A stretch of 27,162 nucleotides of DNA from Smithella sp. ME-1 (GCA_000495415.1 AWGX01000223.1:1-27162), one strand, 5' to 3'; shown: positions 5,919 to 15,551, numbered from the stretch's first letter. The notes: a model not told the origin generated them from the sequence alone. A program made the numbers and translations.

Positions 5919-8900
5919 ATGGCTGAATCCCTTCGCATTCTAATATTGGAAGATAACCCGGCTGATGCGGAGCTGGTGCAGTTTGAGCTTCGGGAAGCAG
6001 GTCTGGTCTTCACCGCAAAAGTGGTTAAAACTGAAGAAGCTTTTGTCCACGAATTGCAGGCGTTTTCCCCGGATCTCATTCTTTCCGATTACGACCTTCC
6101 CCAATATAATGGCGGCCTGGCGCTTGCCGTGGCCAGAAAAATTTGTCCCGATACCCCTTTTATTCTGGTAACCGGCGCTGTCGGTGAAGACCGCGCTATC
6201 GAAATCCTCACTCAGGGGGCCAAGGATTACGTTCTGAAGAGCCGTCTCCAGCAGAGGCTGGTGCCGGCTGTGCGGAGAGCCCTTGCGGAAGCAGAAGAAC
6301 AAAAGGCGCGCAAAAAGGCTGAAGAAGAACTCCGTGAAGCCCACAGAACTCTGGAAAGCCAGATTGAGGAGAGAACAGCGGAGCTTAAAAAACAACTAGA
6401 GCATCGCAGCCGGATAGAAGCATCCTTGCTCAAATACAATGAACAACTGGAGATATTATCATACACGGCAAGTCAACTGCTGGAGAGCGATAAACCGCAG
6501 CAACTTGTGGAAGAACTTTGCACAAAAGTTATGAAATTTCTTGATTGCGACGTCTTTTTTAACTTTGTTGTTGATGATTCGTCAGGACGGCTGCACTTAA
6601 ACGCCTGCGCAGGCATTCCTCCCGAGACGGCGCGTGAGATCGAGTGGCTGAACTTCGGCGTGGCGGTATGCGGTTGTGTGGCGCAAGGCGGAGTCAGAAT
6701 TGTTGCCGAGAATATTCCGGCGACGCCCGACGTGCGGACAGAGCTGATAAAATCATTCGGCATCAAAGCCTATGCCTGCCATCCGCTGATGCAGCAAAAT
6801 AAGGTGATCGGGACTTTATCTTTCGGCACGCGCGCCAGAATAAATTTCAGCGATGATGATCTGACGATGATGAAAGTCGTTGCCGATCAAGTCGCCATCG
6901 CCATGGCCCGCGTCAAATCGGAAGAGAAGCTTAAGGTGATCACCGAGCGTTTTGAAATGGCGCAGCAGGCGGCCGAAGTAGGAACATGGGACTGGGATGT
7001 TGTCACCGGCCATGTCGAATGGTCAAATGAGATGTTTAATCTTTTCCGTCTTGATCCAAGTAAAAACACAGCGTCCTTCGAATCGTGGAAGAGCATCATA
7101 CATCCCCAAGACTCCGGAATAGCAAGCCTCCGGATTGAAGAGGCACTGCGTCAGAAGACAACTCTCAACAGCGATTACCGAATTGTATGGCCTGACGGGC
7201 AGATCCGCTGGATAAGCGCCGTGGGAGAAGCCAGATACGACGATCAGGGCCGGCCGATACGGATGATCGGTATATGCACGGATATCACCGGCAGGAAAAA
7301 AGCCGAAGAAGCGCTGCGTGAGAGCGAGTCCCGGGAAAAGGCGAAGGCCGATGAAATGCAGGCGATAATGGATTTGGCGCCTGTTGCCATTTGGATAGCA
7401 CACGATCCGCTATGTCTGCGCATAACCGGCAATACATACGCCGATGAGATTATGAACGTATCGAGGAAATCCAACATCTCGGCTAGTGCGCTTCCCGAAG
7501 AGGCGACGGTAACTTACAAGGTTTTCCGGAAAGGTAAGGAACTAACGGCTGAGGAAATGCCGGCCCAGATGGCCGCCTCTACCGGCAAGCAGATTAAGGC
7601 GGAAATGATGGATCTGGTCTTTCCCGACGGACGCATTGTAACGATGATCGAAGGTTCTATGCCGCTTTTCGATGCCGAAGGCCGTGTCCGTGGTTCCGTG
7701 ACAGCAGGCACCGATCTGACCAAACTTCTGCATGTAGAAGAGGCGCTGCGCGAGAGCGAGGAGCGCTACCGCGAACTTGTTCAAGCGTCGCCTAACGCTG
7801 TAATCGTCCACCTTGATGGTCAATTTCTTTATGCCAACCCGGCCGCTCTGCGGTTGTACGGCGCCCAATCGCTTGATCAACTCCAGAGTAAAACAGTCCT
7901 TGACCTTATTCCCGAGGATGAACGCGCGGAAATTGCCACACGCATGAAACAGGGAACGGCCGGAGAAAGGCTGTCGCTGAAGGAAACCAAACTGATGCGT
8001 CTGGATGGGCAGGTCATTCCGGTTGAGTCTGTCGGGGGGGCGGTCACCTACAATGGAAAACCGGCCGTGCAGATCATTATTCGTGATATCACAAAGCGTA
8101 AAAATGCCGAGAATGCGCTGCGTGAAAATGAGCGATTCCTGAGGGAAACCCAGGAAGTTGCCCGATTGGGAGGATGGAAAGCCAACCCGGAAAGTAATTT
8201 CCTGATGTGGACGGAAGGCGTTTATCGCCTCATTGAGGCGCCGTTGGATTACAAACCAGGCCTTATTGAAGGTTTGAAATTCTATGTTCCGAAATACAGG
8301 CCTATCCTACAGGAACATTTACTGAATACGCTGGCTACAAACGAGCCTTTTGCAGAAGAATGTGAAATTATCACGATGTCCGGCAGGCGTGTTTGGGTTG
8401 AAGTTCGAGGTCTTTCGTCTGTGAGTGAGGGCTGGGCAACCTATGTCATTGGCACTATACAAGACATATCCGAACGAAAGCGCAGAGAGGAAGAACTGGA
8501 AAAGATCAACCGTACGCTTCAGGCGCTTACCAAAAGCAGTCAGGTTATGATGCGTGCCACTGACGAATACGGATATATGGAAGAGGTGTGCAGGATAGTT
8601 GTCGAAGACTGCGGCTACACCATGGTGTGGGTCGGCTTTGCTGAAGATGACGAGGGTAAAACTGTCCTCCCGGTCGCCTACAGTGGCTTTGATGAAGGGT
8701 ATATCGACGCATTGAAGATAACCTGGGCCGATACGGAACGGGGCCGCGGACCGACTGGCACGGCAATCCGCACGGGAAAACCGGCTATATGCGGAAATAT
8801 GCTTACAGACCCCCGTTTTGAACCCTGGAGAAAAGAGGCGATCAAACGGGGATACGCATCATCCGTCGTCTTACCGCTGATGGCCGGAGACAGGGCATTC

Positions 8901-10160
8901 GGCGCCTTGACCATCTATTCAAAAGAGCCGGATTCCTTTACAGAAGACGAAGTAAAGCTGCTGGACGAATTAGCCAATGACCTTTCTTACGGCATCACGG
9001 CTATCAGGATGCGCGAAGCGCTGCGGCAAAGCGAGGAGCGCCTCCACGCCATCACCGCCAACACGCCGGATCACATCCTGATGCAAGACCGCGATTTGCG
9101 CTACCAGCTTGTCATCAACCCGCAGATTGGTCTTACCGAAACAGATATGCTGGGAAAAACCGACTATGACATTCTGGATATAATGGACGCCGACAAAATC
9201 ACAGCGATCAAACGGAAAGTACTGGAAACGGGCGAAGCGGTTTCATTGGAATCGTCGCTGAAAAATGTGCGCGGCGAGGATGAGTATTTCGAGGGAGCTT
9301 ATGTCCCGAAGTCTGGTCCTGACGGTAAAACGGACGGAATCATCGGTTATTTCCGCAACGTCACCAAACGCAAGGCCGCGGAAGTTCAATTGACAAAACA
9401 GGCGGCGCAACTGCAGGAGCGTAAGGCCCAGCTTGAGGAAATCAACAGCGAACTCGAAAGTTTCAGCTACTCTATCTCCCATGACCTTCGCGCGCCACTT
9501 CGGGCCATAGATGGTTTTTCCCGGATAATCCTGAGACAGCAGGGAGATAAATTTGATGAGAAAGCAACGCATCAATTCAACCTGATTAGAGACAATGTCC
9601 GGCTCATGGGAGTTCTGATCGAGAATCTTCTTTCTTTCTCCAGAGTGCAAAAAACCAGCATAAGCATTTCCGTAATTGATATGGACAAGCTGGCGAGAGA
9701 AGTATGGGATGAAATACGAAAGGCCAATAAAGAACGCAAACTCAATTTCAAGATCAAAAATATACAGCCAGGATATGGAGACCATACCCTGATCAGACAA
9801 GTGCTGTTTAATCTTTTCTCCAACGCCGTTAAATTTACAAAGAATAAAAAACAAAGCGTCATCGAAATGAGCAGTTACGTTGAGGCCGGCCAAACCGGCT
9901 ACTGTATTAAAGATAACGGCACCGGATTTGATATGGCTCATTACGACAAGCTCTTCGGCGTCTTTCAGCGGCTGCATAGCAATGAAGAGTATGAGGGAAC
10001 AGGCATAGGACTCGCAATTGTCCAGCGGATCGTGAGCAGGCATGGCGGAAGAGTTTGGGCAGAAGGAGAAGAGGGAAAAGGAGCGTCGTTCTATTTCACA
10101 CTTGAAAGCGTTCCGGTTGAAGGTGCGCCGCTATGCCGCCGGAAAAAGAGAAACAGTTAA
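5919..10160 (+). CDS. Soluble multi-sensor histidine kinase with N-terminal receiver (REC-GAF-PAS4-GAF-PAS-HK)
   Basis: A 1413-aa cytoplasmic kinase with no membrane segment. Order: receiver 1-125 (E11, D12, phospho-acceptor D57, T85, K107), coiled coil 125-175, GAF about 175-335, four PAS domains between about 343 and 855, GAF about 870-1035, PAS about 1045-1160, dimerisation domain with SHDLRAPLRAIDG (phospho-His H1188), and an ATPase domain with FNLFSNAVKFT, KDNGTGFD and GTGIGLAIVQR. A receiver ahead of the sensor domains suggests that another kinase modulates it. Its receiver and linker resemble the LuxR-type regulator at 11.9 kb, and its kinase core resembles the kinase at 13.2 kb. It is a monocistronic plus-strand gene preceded by AGGGG. 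Ligands are unknown. Confidence 0.93.
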   Translation: MAESLRILILEDNPADAELVQFELREAGLVFTAKVVKTEEAFVHELQAFSPDLILSDYDLPQYNGGLALAVARKICPDTPFILVTGAVGEDRAIEILTQGAKDYVLKSRLQQRLVPAVRRALAEAEEQKARKKAEEELREAHRTLESQIEERTAELKKQLEHRSRIEASLLKYNEQLEILSYTASQLLESDKPQQLVEELCTKVMKFLDCDVFFNFVVDDSSGRLHLNACAGIPPETAREIEWLNFGVAVCGCVAQGGVRIVAENIPATPDVRTELIKSFGIKAYACHPLMQQNKVIGTLSFGTRARINFSDDDLTMMKVVADQVAIAMARVKSEEKLKVITERFEMAQQAAEVGTWDWDVVTGHVEWSNEMFNLFRLDPSKNTASFESWKSIIHPQDSGIASLRIEEALRQKTTLNSDYRIVWPDGQIRWISAVGEARYDDQGRPIRMIGICTDITGRKKAEEALRESESREKAKADEMQAIMDLAPVAIWIAHDPLCLRITGNTYADEIMNVSRKSNISASALPEEATVTYKVFRKGKELTAEEMPAQMAASTGKQIKAEMMDLVFPDGRIVTMIEGSMPLFDAEGRVRGSVTAGTDLTKLLHVEEALRESEERYRELVQASPNAVIVHLDGQFLYANPAALRLYGAQSLDQLQSKTVLDLIPEDERAEIATRMKQGTAGERLSLKETKLMRLDGQVIPVESVGGAVTYNGKPAVQIIIRDITKRKNAENALRENERFLRETQEVARLGGWKANPESNFLMWTEGVYRLIEAPLDYKPGLIEGLKFYVPKYRPILQEHLLNTLATNEPFAEECEIITMSGRRVWVEVRGLSSVSEGWATYVIGTIQDISERKRREEELEKINRTLQALTKSSQVMMRATDEYGYMEEVCRIVVEDCGYTMVWVGFAEDDEGKTVLPVAYSGFDEGYIDALKITWADTERGRGPTGTAIRTGKPAICGNMLTDPRFEPWRKEAIKRGYASSVVLPLMAGDRAFGALTIYSKEPDSFTEDEVKLLDELANDLSYGITAIRMREALRQSEERLHAITANTPDHILMQDRDLRYQLVINPQIGLTETDMLGKTDYDILDIMDADKITAIKRKVLETGEAVSLESSLKNVRGEDEYFEGAYVPKSGPDGKTDGIIGYFRNVTKRKAAEVQLTKQAAQLQERKAQLEEINSELESFSYSISHDLRAPLRAIDGFSRIILRQQGDKFDEKATHQFNLIRDNVRLMGVLIENLLSFSRVQKTSISISVIDMDKLAREVWDEIRKANKERKLNFKIKNIQPGYGDHTLIRQVLFNLFSNAVKFTKNKKQSVIEMSSYVEAGQTGYCIKDNGTGFDMAHYDKLFGVFQRLHSNEEYEGTGIGLAIVQRIVSRHGGRVWAEGEEGKGASFYFTLESVPVEGAPLCRRKKRNS

Positions 10161-10163
10161 ATA

Positions 10164-11246
10164 TCAGAGTTGGCCCATGGCGGGTTGAAGTTCCAGCAAC
10201 CGGCTGGCCTGTTCAAAGCTTTCAGGGTCCCAGTGCGGTTGGTCATCCTTATCGATAAGCCGGGCCCGTACGCCTTCACGAAAATCGTGTTGGGTCATGA
10301 GAACGCGGGCAACCGACAGGTCGGATTCATAAACCTCGGCTAAGTTTTTGTGTTCATCGCGACGCAGGCATTGCAAGGTGGTTACTACTGCCAGGGGCGA
10401 ACGCTCCGAAATCCTGGCGAACACTCCCTCGCACAAATCGTTTTGGTCACTGCAAGCCTTCAAATCTTTAAGCAGATCGAGCACTGAGGTCTTATCGGCA
10501 AAATATGTCTCGATCCAGCGATCCATGTCTTTCTTGACGGGAATATCCATTTGCATGAACGGGCAAAGGATGTCCTTTAGTACGGCTGCTGCGGCCTTGC
10601 GCTCTGATAGCAATTCGTACGAACGTTCGATTACGGCATCAAGAGCATCATTAAGGCGCATTGAAGGAATCAGACAATCGGCCAGACCGATGCGCACACA
10701 TTCCGAGCCCTGAAGCTCATATCCGGTAAGTCCTAGAAATTCAGGATAGCCTTTCCCGCACTTTTTGAACAGCCAACCGGTGGCACCAACATCAGGGAAA
10801 AAACCGATCCTGGTTTCCGGCATGGCCATGCGGGTGGTTTCATCCGCCACTACAATATCCGCGCCTGCAGATAAACCGAGGCCGCCGCCCATAGTGACAC
10901 CGTGAGCAAATACTAAAACTGGCTTATTGAAATTATGAATAGCCAGATCAAGTTTGTTTTCAACTTTCAAAAAACTCATTACCGGTTCGATATCGTTTTT
11001 TGTGACAGCTCGTGCCATAATTTTTATATCTCCACCCGCGCAAAAACCTTTTGTACCGCTTCCGCTGAAGATGATTAGCTTTATGGCCTTCTCAGATGCG
11101 GCCTTGGCAATTTCGTCTGTAATGATTTGCAACATCTCCAATGTCAGACTGTTAATCGCTTCGGGTCGATTGAGAATAAGATGAAGAGCCGCTTTTGTGC
11201 GTCGGATAAGCACTGTCGGAGGATTGGGGCCGTTACACGTTTTCAT
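10164..11246 (-). CDS. 3-hydroxyisobutyryl-CoA hydrolase-like crotonase-fold enzyme
   Basis: A 360-aa enoyl-CoA hydratase/isomerase-superfamily protein that fits the 3-hydroxyisobutyryl-CoA hydrolase family in length and motifs. FCAGGDIK (68-75) and MGGGLGLS (119-126) form the oxyanion and CoA-binding loops. MPETRIGFFPDVG (142-154) has the E144/D152 pair expected for the hydrolase. The family-specific C-terminal part includes DFREGVRARLIDKD and HWDPES. In valine breakdown this enzyme frees 3-hydroxyisobutyrate, but no other valine genes are here, so another 3-hydroxyacyl-CoA or a hydratase role is possible. The ribosome binding site is weak (GGAAAA). Its 3' end faces the large kinase with a three-base gap. 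Confidence 0.82.
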   Translation of the reverse strand: MKTCNGPNPPTVLIRRTKAALHLILNRPEAINSLTLEMLQIITDEIAKAASEKAIKLIIFSGSGTKGFCAGGDIKIMARAVTKNDIEPVMSFLKVENKLDLAIHNFNKPVLVFAHGVTMGGGLGLSAGADIVVADETTRMAMPETRIGFFPDVGATGWLFKKCGKGYPEFLGLTGYELQGSECVRIGLADCLIPSMRLNDALDAVIERSYELLSERKAAAAVLKDILCPFMQMDIPVKKDMDRWIETYFADKTSVLDLLKDLKACSDQNDLCEGVFARISERSPLAVVTTLQCLRRDEHKNLAEVYESDLSVARVLMTQHDFREGVRARLIDKDDQPHWDPESFEQASRLLELQPAMGQL

Positions 11247-11354
11247 TTACGTTTTTCCAACTGCTTTGACATTGGCCGATTAAAAAAATCACACGTCATA
11301 CATAGAAAAATTGACGACAATACTTAACGTCTGATCTAAAGAGTAAAAGTTTAA

Positions 11355-11723
11355 TTACGGAACAGTGAATGTTGATGTTGTATGGCCCCAGAGGTTGCAG
11401 GTCGCCGTAACCTCAAAAACATCTCCCTTTTTAGCAGGTATTACATAAGAATAGGTGAAAATCGAACCAGTAGGTTGAGTTTTGTACATGTTTTTACTGA
11501 TGATTGCCCCGTTTTTCTTGATTTCAACGGATTCAATATGGTGCATGCCTGCGGATAGCGTGTAATGATCTATTGTTACAGAAAGAGTTTGAGTTGTCAT
11601 GTCATAGATCAGGTTGACAGATTTCGGCGCAGTTGCGTAAGAAATCCGGGCACTGAAACACAAAAAACAAAGGAGCAAAAGAGCAGCTTGCAAAGATATT
11701 GATCGAAACACATTTTTTTTCAT
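11355..11723 (-). CDS. Secreted small protein with superoxide-reductase-like motifs
   Basis: A 122-aa exported protein. The signal peptide spans residues 1-30 (basic MKKNVFRS, a hydrophobic LQAALLLLCFLCF core, and probable cleavage after ISYA). The mature domain looks like an all-beta fold. MHHIESVEIKKNG (60-72) and ATCNLWGH (107-114) resemble the superoxide reductase/desulfoferrodoxin iron-site segments HxIxWxE and CNxHG. H53, H61 and C109 could be ligands, but the CNxHG histidine is replaced by W112 (an H follows at 114), and the first EKHxP ligand segment is absent. I chose the ATG at 11723 because it follows GGAGGC; an upstream in-frame ATG at 11741 lacks a site. It is probably a related fold with an altered or lost iron site. 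Confidence 0.6.
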   Translation of the reverse strand: MKKNVFRSISLQAALLLLCFLCFSARISYATAPKSVNLIYDMTTQTLSVTIDHYTLSAGMHHIESVEIKKNGAIISKNMYKTQPTGSIFTYSYVIPAKKGDVFEVTATCNLWGHTTSTFTVP

Positions 11724-11908
11724 AACTTGCCTCCATGTCATTAGTGTGCCTGCTTTTTTGGCAGTAATTCATTTGCTTGCGTATAGTTTACAAATTTTAA
11801 TTTAAGAAACAATGGTGGTTAAATAAATGTAGATTGGCAGGTGAATACTACTAATGGAGGAATCACATCCATTCGCAGAACGGATCATAATATAATGCTT
11901 TTACGACA

Positions 11909-12769
11909 TTATGAATCAATTTTTAACGGCATGGAAAGCAGAAACGAACGGAGATTGGTCTTTTTATTTTTGATGCCCAGTTTCATCCGGATATTCTTTC
12001 TGTGAAAATCCACAGCAGTTGCCGATATGTTGAATAATGCCGTAATCTCTTTTGTCGTTTTGCCTTCTTTAACCAATGATGTAATTTGAATCTCTCGCGG
12101 CGTGAAGTCTAAATGTTCTATTGTTAGATTGCGCAGAAAAGGCGAAATGATATCCTTAAGATGATCTTCTATCATGTTTACGCAAGTCAATTGACTTTCA
12201 TTTAATTTAAGCGTCTTAAGTTTTTCTATATACGGTAGAGCGAGTTTTTTCACATTGGTTATTACCTTCTCTTCCAACGCCGTCCTGTCTTCGTCCCTGT
12301 GCTGTAATAAAACCTTCAATGCCGTATTAGCCTCTGCCAGACTCTTTGATTTCAGCCGCAATTCATCCTCCGCTTTTTTACGTTCATTGCGCTCGGCCAA
12401 TTCGTTAAGCGCGCGTTTGACCGAAGGAACAAGCCGGGAAAGTTTATTTTTCAACACGTAATCTGTCGCTCCTTTTTTCAGCAATTCGATTGCCAATTCC
12501 TCGCCTAATGCTCCGGAAACGAATATAAAAGGTATGTCAATGGATTTATCCATAACAATTTTCAGCGCTGCCTGACCACCAAAACCGGGAAGAGAATAAT
12601 CGGCAAGAATCAAATGCGGCGAAAATTCATCCAGTTCTTTGATAAACGCAAACCTGCCGGCAACCCGTTTGGCTTCAAATTTAAATCCCGCCTGTTTTAA
12701 TTCATCTTCCATTAATTCAGCATCGGCGGCTACATCTTCCAGAATTAAAATGTTTAATTTATCGCTCAT
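11909..12769 (-). CDS. Response regulator, receiver plus LuxR-type DNA-binding domain
   Basis: A 286-aa transcription regulator. The receiver (residues 1-125) has E11/D12, phospho-acceptor D57, S85 and K107. A charged coiled coil (RNERKKAEDELR) and a helical linker follow. The C-terminus is a LuxR helix-turn-helix: FTPREIQITSLVKEGKTTKE, then FNISATAVDFHRKNIRMKLG. The ATG at 12769 follows GGGAGG; an upstream in-frame ATG at 12814 would overlap the preceding gene. It is the last gene of a kinase-regulator-regulator operon, 28 bases after the receiver-only gene, and is the likely DNA-binding output. Its receiver and linker are close to those at the front of the 1413-aa kinase. Confidence 0.9.
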   Translation of the reverse strand: MSDKLNILILEDVAADAELMEDELKQAGFKFEAKRVAGRFAFIKELDEFSPHLILADYSLPGFGGQAALKIVMDKSIDIPFIFVSGALGEELAIELLKKGATDYVLKNKLSRLVPSVKRALNELAERNERKKAEDELRLKSKSLAEANTALKVLLQHRDEDRTALEEKVITNVKKLALPYIEKLKTLKLNESQLTCVNMIEDHLKDIISPFLRNLTIEHLDFTPREIQITSLVKEGKTTKEITALFNISATAVDFHRKNIRMKLGIKNKKTNLRSFLLSMPLKIDS

Positions 12770-12797
12770 TGCCAAATACCTCCCTGTGATGAACTCT

Positions 12798-13241
12798 TTA
12801 TTGCGCTGTGGCATTCATCCCGATCCAATAATTAATAATATCTCTGATATAGGCGAAATATTCATCGGCATCCAATGGTTTTACCAGATAGCTGTTGGCG
12901 CCAAGATTGTAACTACTAATCCGGTCACTCGATTCATCCGATGAAGTAAAAATAACTACCGGCAGAGACCTGGTTTCTTTATTTATTTTTAATGCCTTTA
13001 ATACTTCCAGACCGTTTATCTTGGGTAATTTCAGATCCAACAGAATCAGTTTTGGCAAGGCGTTGATATTTAAATTTAATCCGCCTGCGGAATTAAAAAA
13101 GTACTTTGTCGCCTCTACGCCATCTCGCAAAACACATACTTTTCTGTTGATTCTTAACTCATGAAGAGCATCCGAAATCATCTCTAAATCATGATAGTTA
13201 TCTTCAATGATTATTATTTCCGGATAATCCATGTTTATCAA
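12798..13241 (-). CDS. Receiver-only response regulator (Rcp1/CheY-like)
   Basis: A 147-aa single-domain receiver with E13/D14, phospho-acceptor D69 (LILLDLKLP), T99 (VVIFTSSDE) and K121 (YLVKP). There is no output domain, so it probably acts as a phosphate shuttle or by protein-protein contact. The ATG overlaps the kinase stop codon (ATGA, 13241-13238), indicating translational coupling; an in-frame ATG four codons in (13232) is an alternative start. It lies between a membrane kinase and a LuxR-type regulator, which suggests a branched relay. Confidence 0.9.
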   Translation of the reverse strand: MINMDYPEIIIIEDNYHDLEMISDALHELRINRKVCVLRDGVEATKYFFNSAGGLNLNINALPKLILLDLKLPKINGLEVLKALKINKETRSLPVVIFTSSDESSDRISSYNLGANSYLVKPLDADEYFAYIRDIINYWIGMNATAQ

Positions 13242-15460
13242 TCCTTTTGAAACAATGTAAAATAAAATGTAGCGCCTTTATCTACCATTGCGTTAGCCCA
13301 GACACGGCCTCCGTGGCGATGAATTATTCGCTGAACGATAGCCAAGCCCACCCCCGTGCCTTCATATTCATCAGCGCTGTGCAAACGCTGAAATACTCCA
13401 AACAACTTATCATAATACTCCATATCAAAACCAACGCCATTATCCTTTACATAGTAAATATATTCATCCCCTTCCTTGTATCCACCGACTTCCACATACA
13501 CTTTATCTTTAAAATTTGTATATTTTACGGCGTTGGATAGAAGATTAGAATAGACTTGTTTGATCAGTGTACGGTCACCCCATCCCGGCGGAATATTTTT
13601 AATTTTTAAATCAATCTTTCTATCGGGATTAATGATCTGCAACTCCATCCATACATCATTGACTAAACTTTCCATATCAAGCCTTGTCATATTAAGTTCC
13701 AAACGTCCCAACCGCGAGAATGAAAGCAAATCATCAATAAACTTGCCCATCATTTGAGTATTGCTTCTAATCAAATCGAATTTACGTTTGGCATCATCAT
13801 CGAGCTTGTCCCTTTGATCACGAAGAATCATCCTCGTATATCCGTCAATGGCTCGCAGCGGAGCACGCAAATCGTGGGAAACAGAGTAACTGAAGCTCTC
13901 CAGCTCTTTGTTCGTCACTTCCAGCAATTTCGTTCGCAGTTCAATGAGTTTTTCAATTTCTTTACGTTCTGTTATCTCTGATTGCAGAGCTTCATTCGCT
14001 ATTTGTAATTCTTTTGTTCTTTCTTCTACTCGTAATTCTAATTCGTCATGCGCAGCTTGCAACTCTTTTTCTATACGTCTTGTTTCTGTTATATCTCGGG
14101 CCGCTGCAAAAATACCCTGCACTTCTCCAGCTTCGTTTTTATATAAAGAGGCATTGTATAATACTTCTGTCACTTTTCCGGAAACATCGCGTATGGAAAG
14201 GGGATAATTCCGGACAATGCCATTTTCAAATACCAGTTTATATCCTTGGTCGGCCTTTTCCGGCTCGGTAAAATAATGGGAAAAATTAGTGCCGATAAGT
14301 TCTTTTCTGGATCGGCCTGTTATTGATTCCGTCGATTCGTTGACATCCATAATTTTCCCCTGAGGGCTGATGGTCACCAGAGGATCGAGGCTCGCTTCAA
14401 TGAGACTTCGGGCATATAAAAAAGCTCTTTTATCTTCCAATTCATATTGTTCGCGATAATATTTCGCCTGCTGATGACGCCAGATATAGGCGACAATAAC
14501 GCCAAGAACCAATATGTTAATTATGATAAAAAATACGATTATCCAAAAACGCGTCGCTAAGGGCGCATATATTTCTTCCGTATCAACTTTGGCAACAAGG
14601 AACCATGCGGTATCCGGCACTGCTTTAACTGCGGCCAGAACACTTTCTTTACGGTAATCTGTCCCGTAAACGACACCTTTCCAGCCCAGCACCGCCTTGA
14701 CGGCAGGCAGGGATAATTCCGTCAACGGATATTTCATCATTAAAGGTATGTTCTTGATGTGACGCAACTCGTTAAGATACACGACATCGTTGCCCTCACG
14801 ATGCACAAGCAGCGCCTCGCCTGTGTCACTGGGCACAGGCCATAATTTAATCGTCGGGTACAGGCGCATGTGGGGATCCATAATAATCATGACCGTACCA
14901 ATGTGTTTTACGCCGGATTTTTGAATGATCATGATGGGAATAATCAGGGACAGATGAATATCGCTGTTTCTTTCATTTATGTAGAAATCGCTAATTACGA
15001 TATCGTATTTCCCGACCGCTTCATTGATGGCACGAGAATGAATCATGCCATAATCAGCATGATAATCACCTAAGACCAATCGGATTTTTTTGTTGGTATC
15101 AAGAAGTAATATGTTTTTATATTGGTATGATTTTTGTGTTGCAGAAAGTAATGACAATATATTATTTTTTGCCGCCGGAGATGAAGGATTGCTGAAATAT
15201 TGCATTATATTGGCAGCAAATATATTATTTTTATAAATTACACTTGCGTCACCGATGCGTTCATGTCGCCAATTATTGATTTCCCATACTTTCAGTTCGG
15301 CAATTGCAGTAAGCTTCTGACCGGCAGCATTAACAATGTCTTTTTTCTGGTTTTGATAAATAAAATATCCCAGGATAATAATTAAAGCGGATGCTGAAAA
15401 AAATATCGTTAATGCCGTAAAGAGAATATTCTTGTTTTTCTTGGGGAGCGGTTTGGTCAT
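13238..15460 (-). CDS. Membrane sensor histidine kinase with extracytoplasmic Cache-like domain and PAS
   Basis: A 740-aa kinase. Transmembrane helices at about 12-35 and 307-331 flank a 270-residue extracytoplasmic region of double-Cache type. It continues with a PAS domain (about 350-465, LIEASLDPLVTISPQGKIMD onward), a coiled coil, the dimerisation domain SHDLRAPLRAIDG (phospho-His H529), and an ATPase domain with YSNLLSNAVKYT, KDNGVGFD and GTGVGLAIVQR. The ATG at 15460 follows AAGGCG; an in-frame GTG at 15478 would add six residues without a ribosome binding site. It is coupled to the receiver gene by a four-base overlap. Such Cache domains usually bind small organic ligands; the ligand here is unknown. 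Confidence 0.92.
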   Translation of the reverse strand: MTKPLPKKNKNILFTALTIFFSASALIIILGYFIYQNQKKDIVNAAGQKLTAIAELKVWEINNWRHERIGDASVIYKNNIFAANIMQYFSNPSSPAAKNNILSLLSATQKSYQYKNILLLDTNKKIRLVLGDYHADYGMIHSRAINEAVGKYDIVISDFYINERNSDIHLSLIIPIMIIQKSGVKHIGTVMIIMDPHMRLYPTIKLWPVPSDTGEALLVHREGNDVVYLNELRHIKNIPLMMKYPLTELSLPAVKAVLGWKGVVYGTDYRKESVLAAVKAVPDTAWFLVAKVDTEEIYAPLATRFWIIVFFIIINILVLGVIVAYIWRHQQAKYYREQYELEDKRAFLYARSLIEASLDPLVTISPQGKIMDVNESTESITGRSRKELIGTNFSHYFTEPEKADQGYKLVFENGIVRNYPLSIRDVSGKVTEVLYNASLYKNEAGEVQGIFAAARDITETRRIEKELQAAHDELELRVEERTKELQIANEALQSEITERKEIEKLIELRTKLLEVTNKELESFSYSVSHDLRAPLRAIDGYTRMILRDQRDKLDDDAKRKFDLIRSNTQMMGKFIDDLLSFSRLGRLELNMTRLDMESLVNDVWMELQIINPDRKIDLKIKNIPPGWGDRTLIKQVYSNLLSNAVKYTNFKDKVYVEVGGYKEGDEYIYYVKDNGVGFDMEYYDKLFGVFQRLHSADEYEGTGVGLAIVQRIIHRHGGRVWANAMVDKGATFYFTLFQKD

Positions 15461-15551
15461 ACTCGCCTTGTTTTCCACCAGAAGTAAACTTTAACTTATT
15501 TTGAGCAATTATAAAGTCAAATCATTTTCAAAACAAGCCTCTTGATAAATT

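Noticed and set aside
5940..6395. 151-aa minus-strand open frame at the start of the large kinase
   Set aside because: It is antisense to the clear receiver domain, and no domain or start signal supports it.
9243..10043. 266-aa open frame on the minus strand
   Set aside because: It lies wholly antisense to the conserved kinase core of the 1413-aa protein, has no recognisable domain and no ribosome binding site. It is a shadow of codon bias.
10155..10170. Possible shared terminator between the large kinase and the hydrolase-like gene
   Set aside because: The convergent stop codons are three bases apart, and no hairpin with T tracts could be found at the junction.
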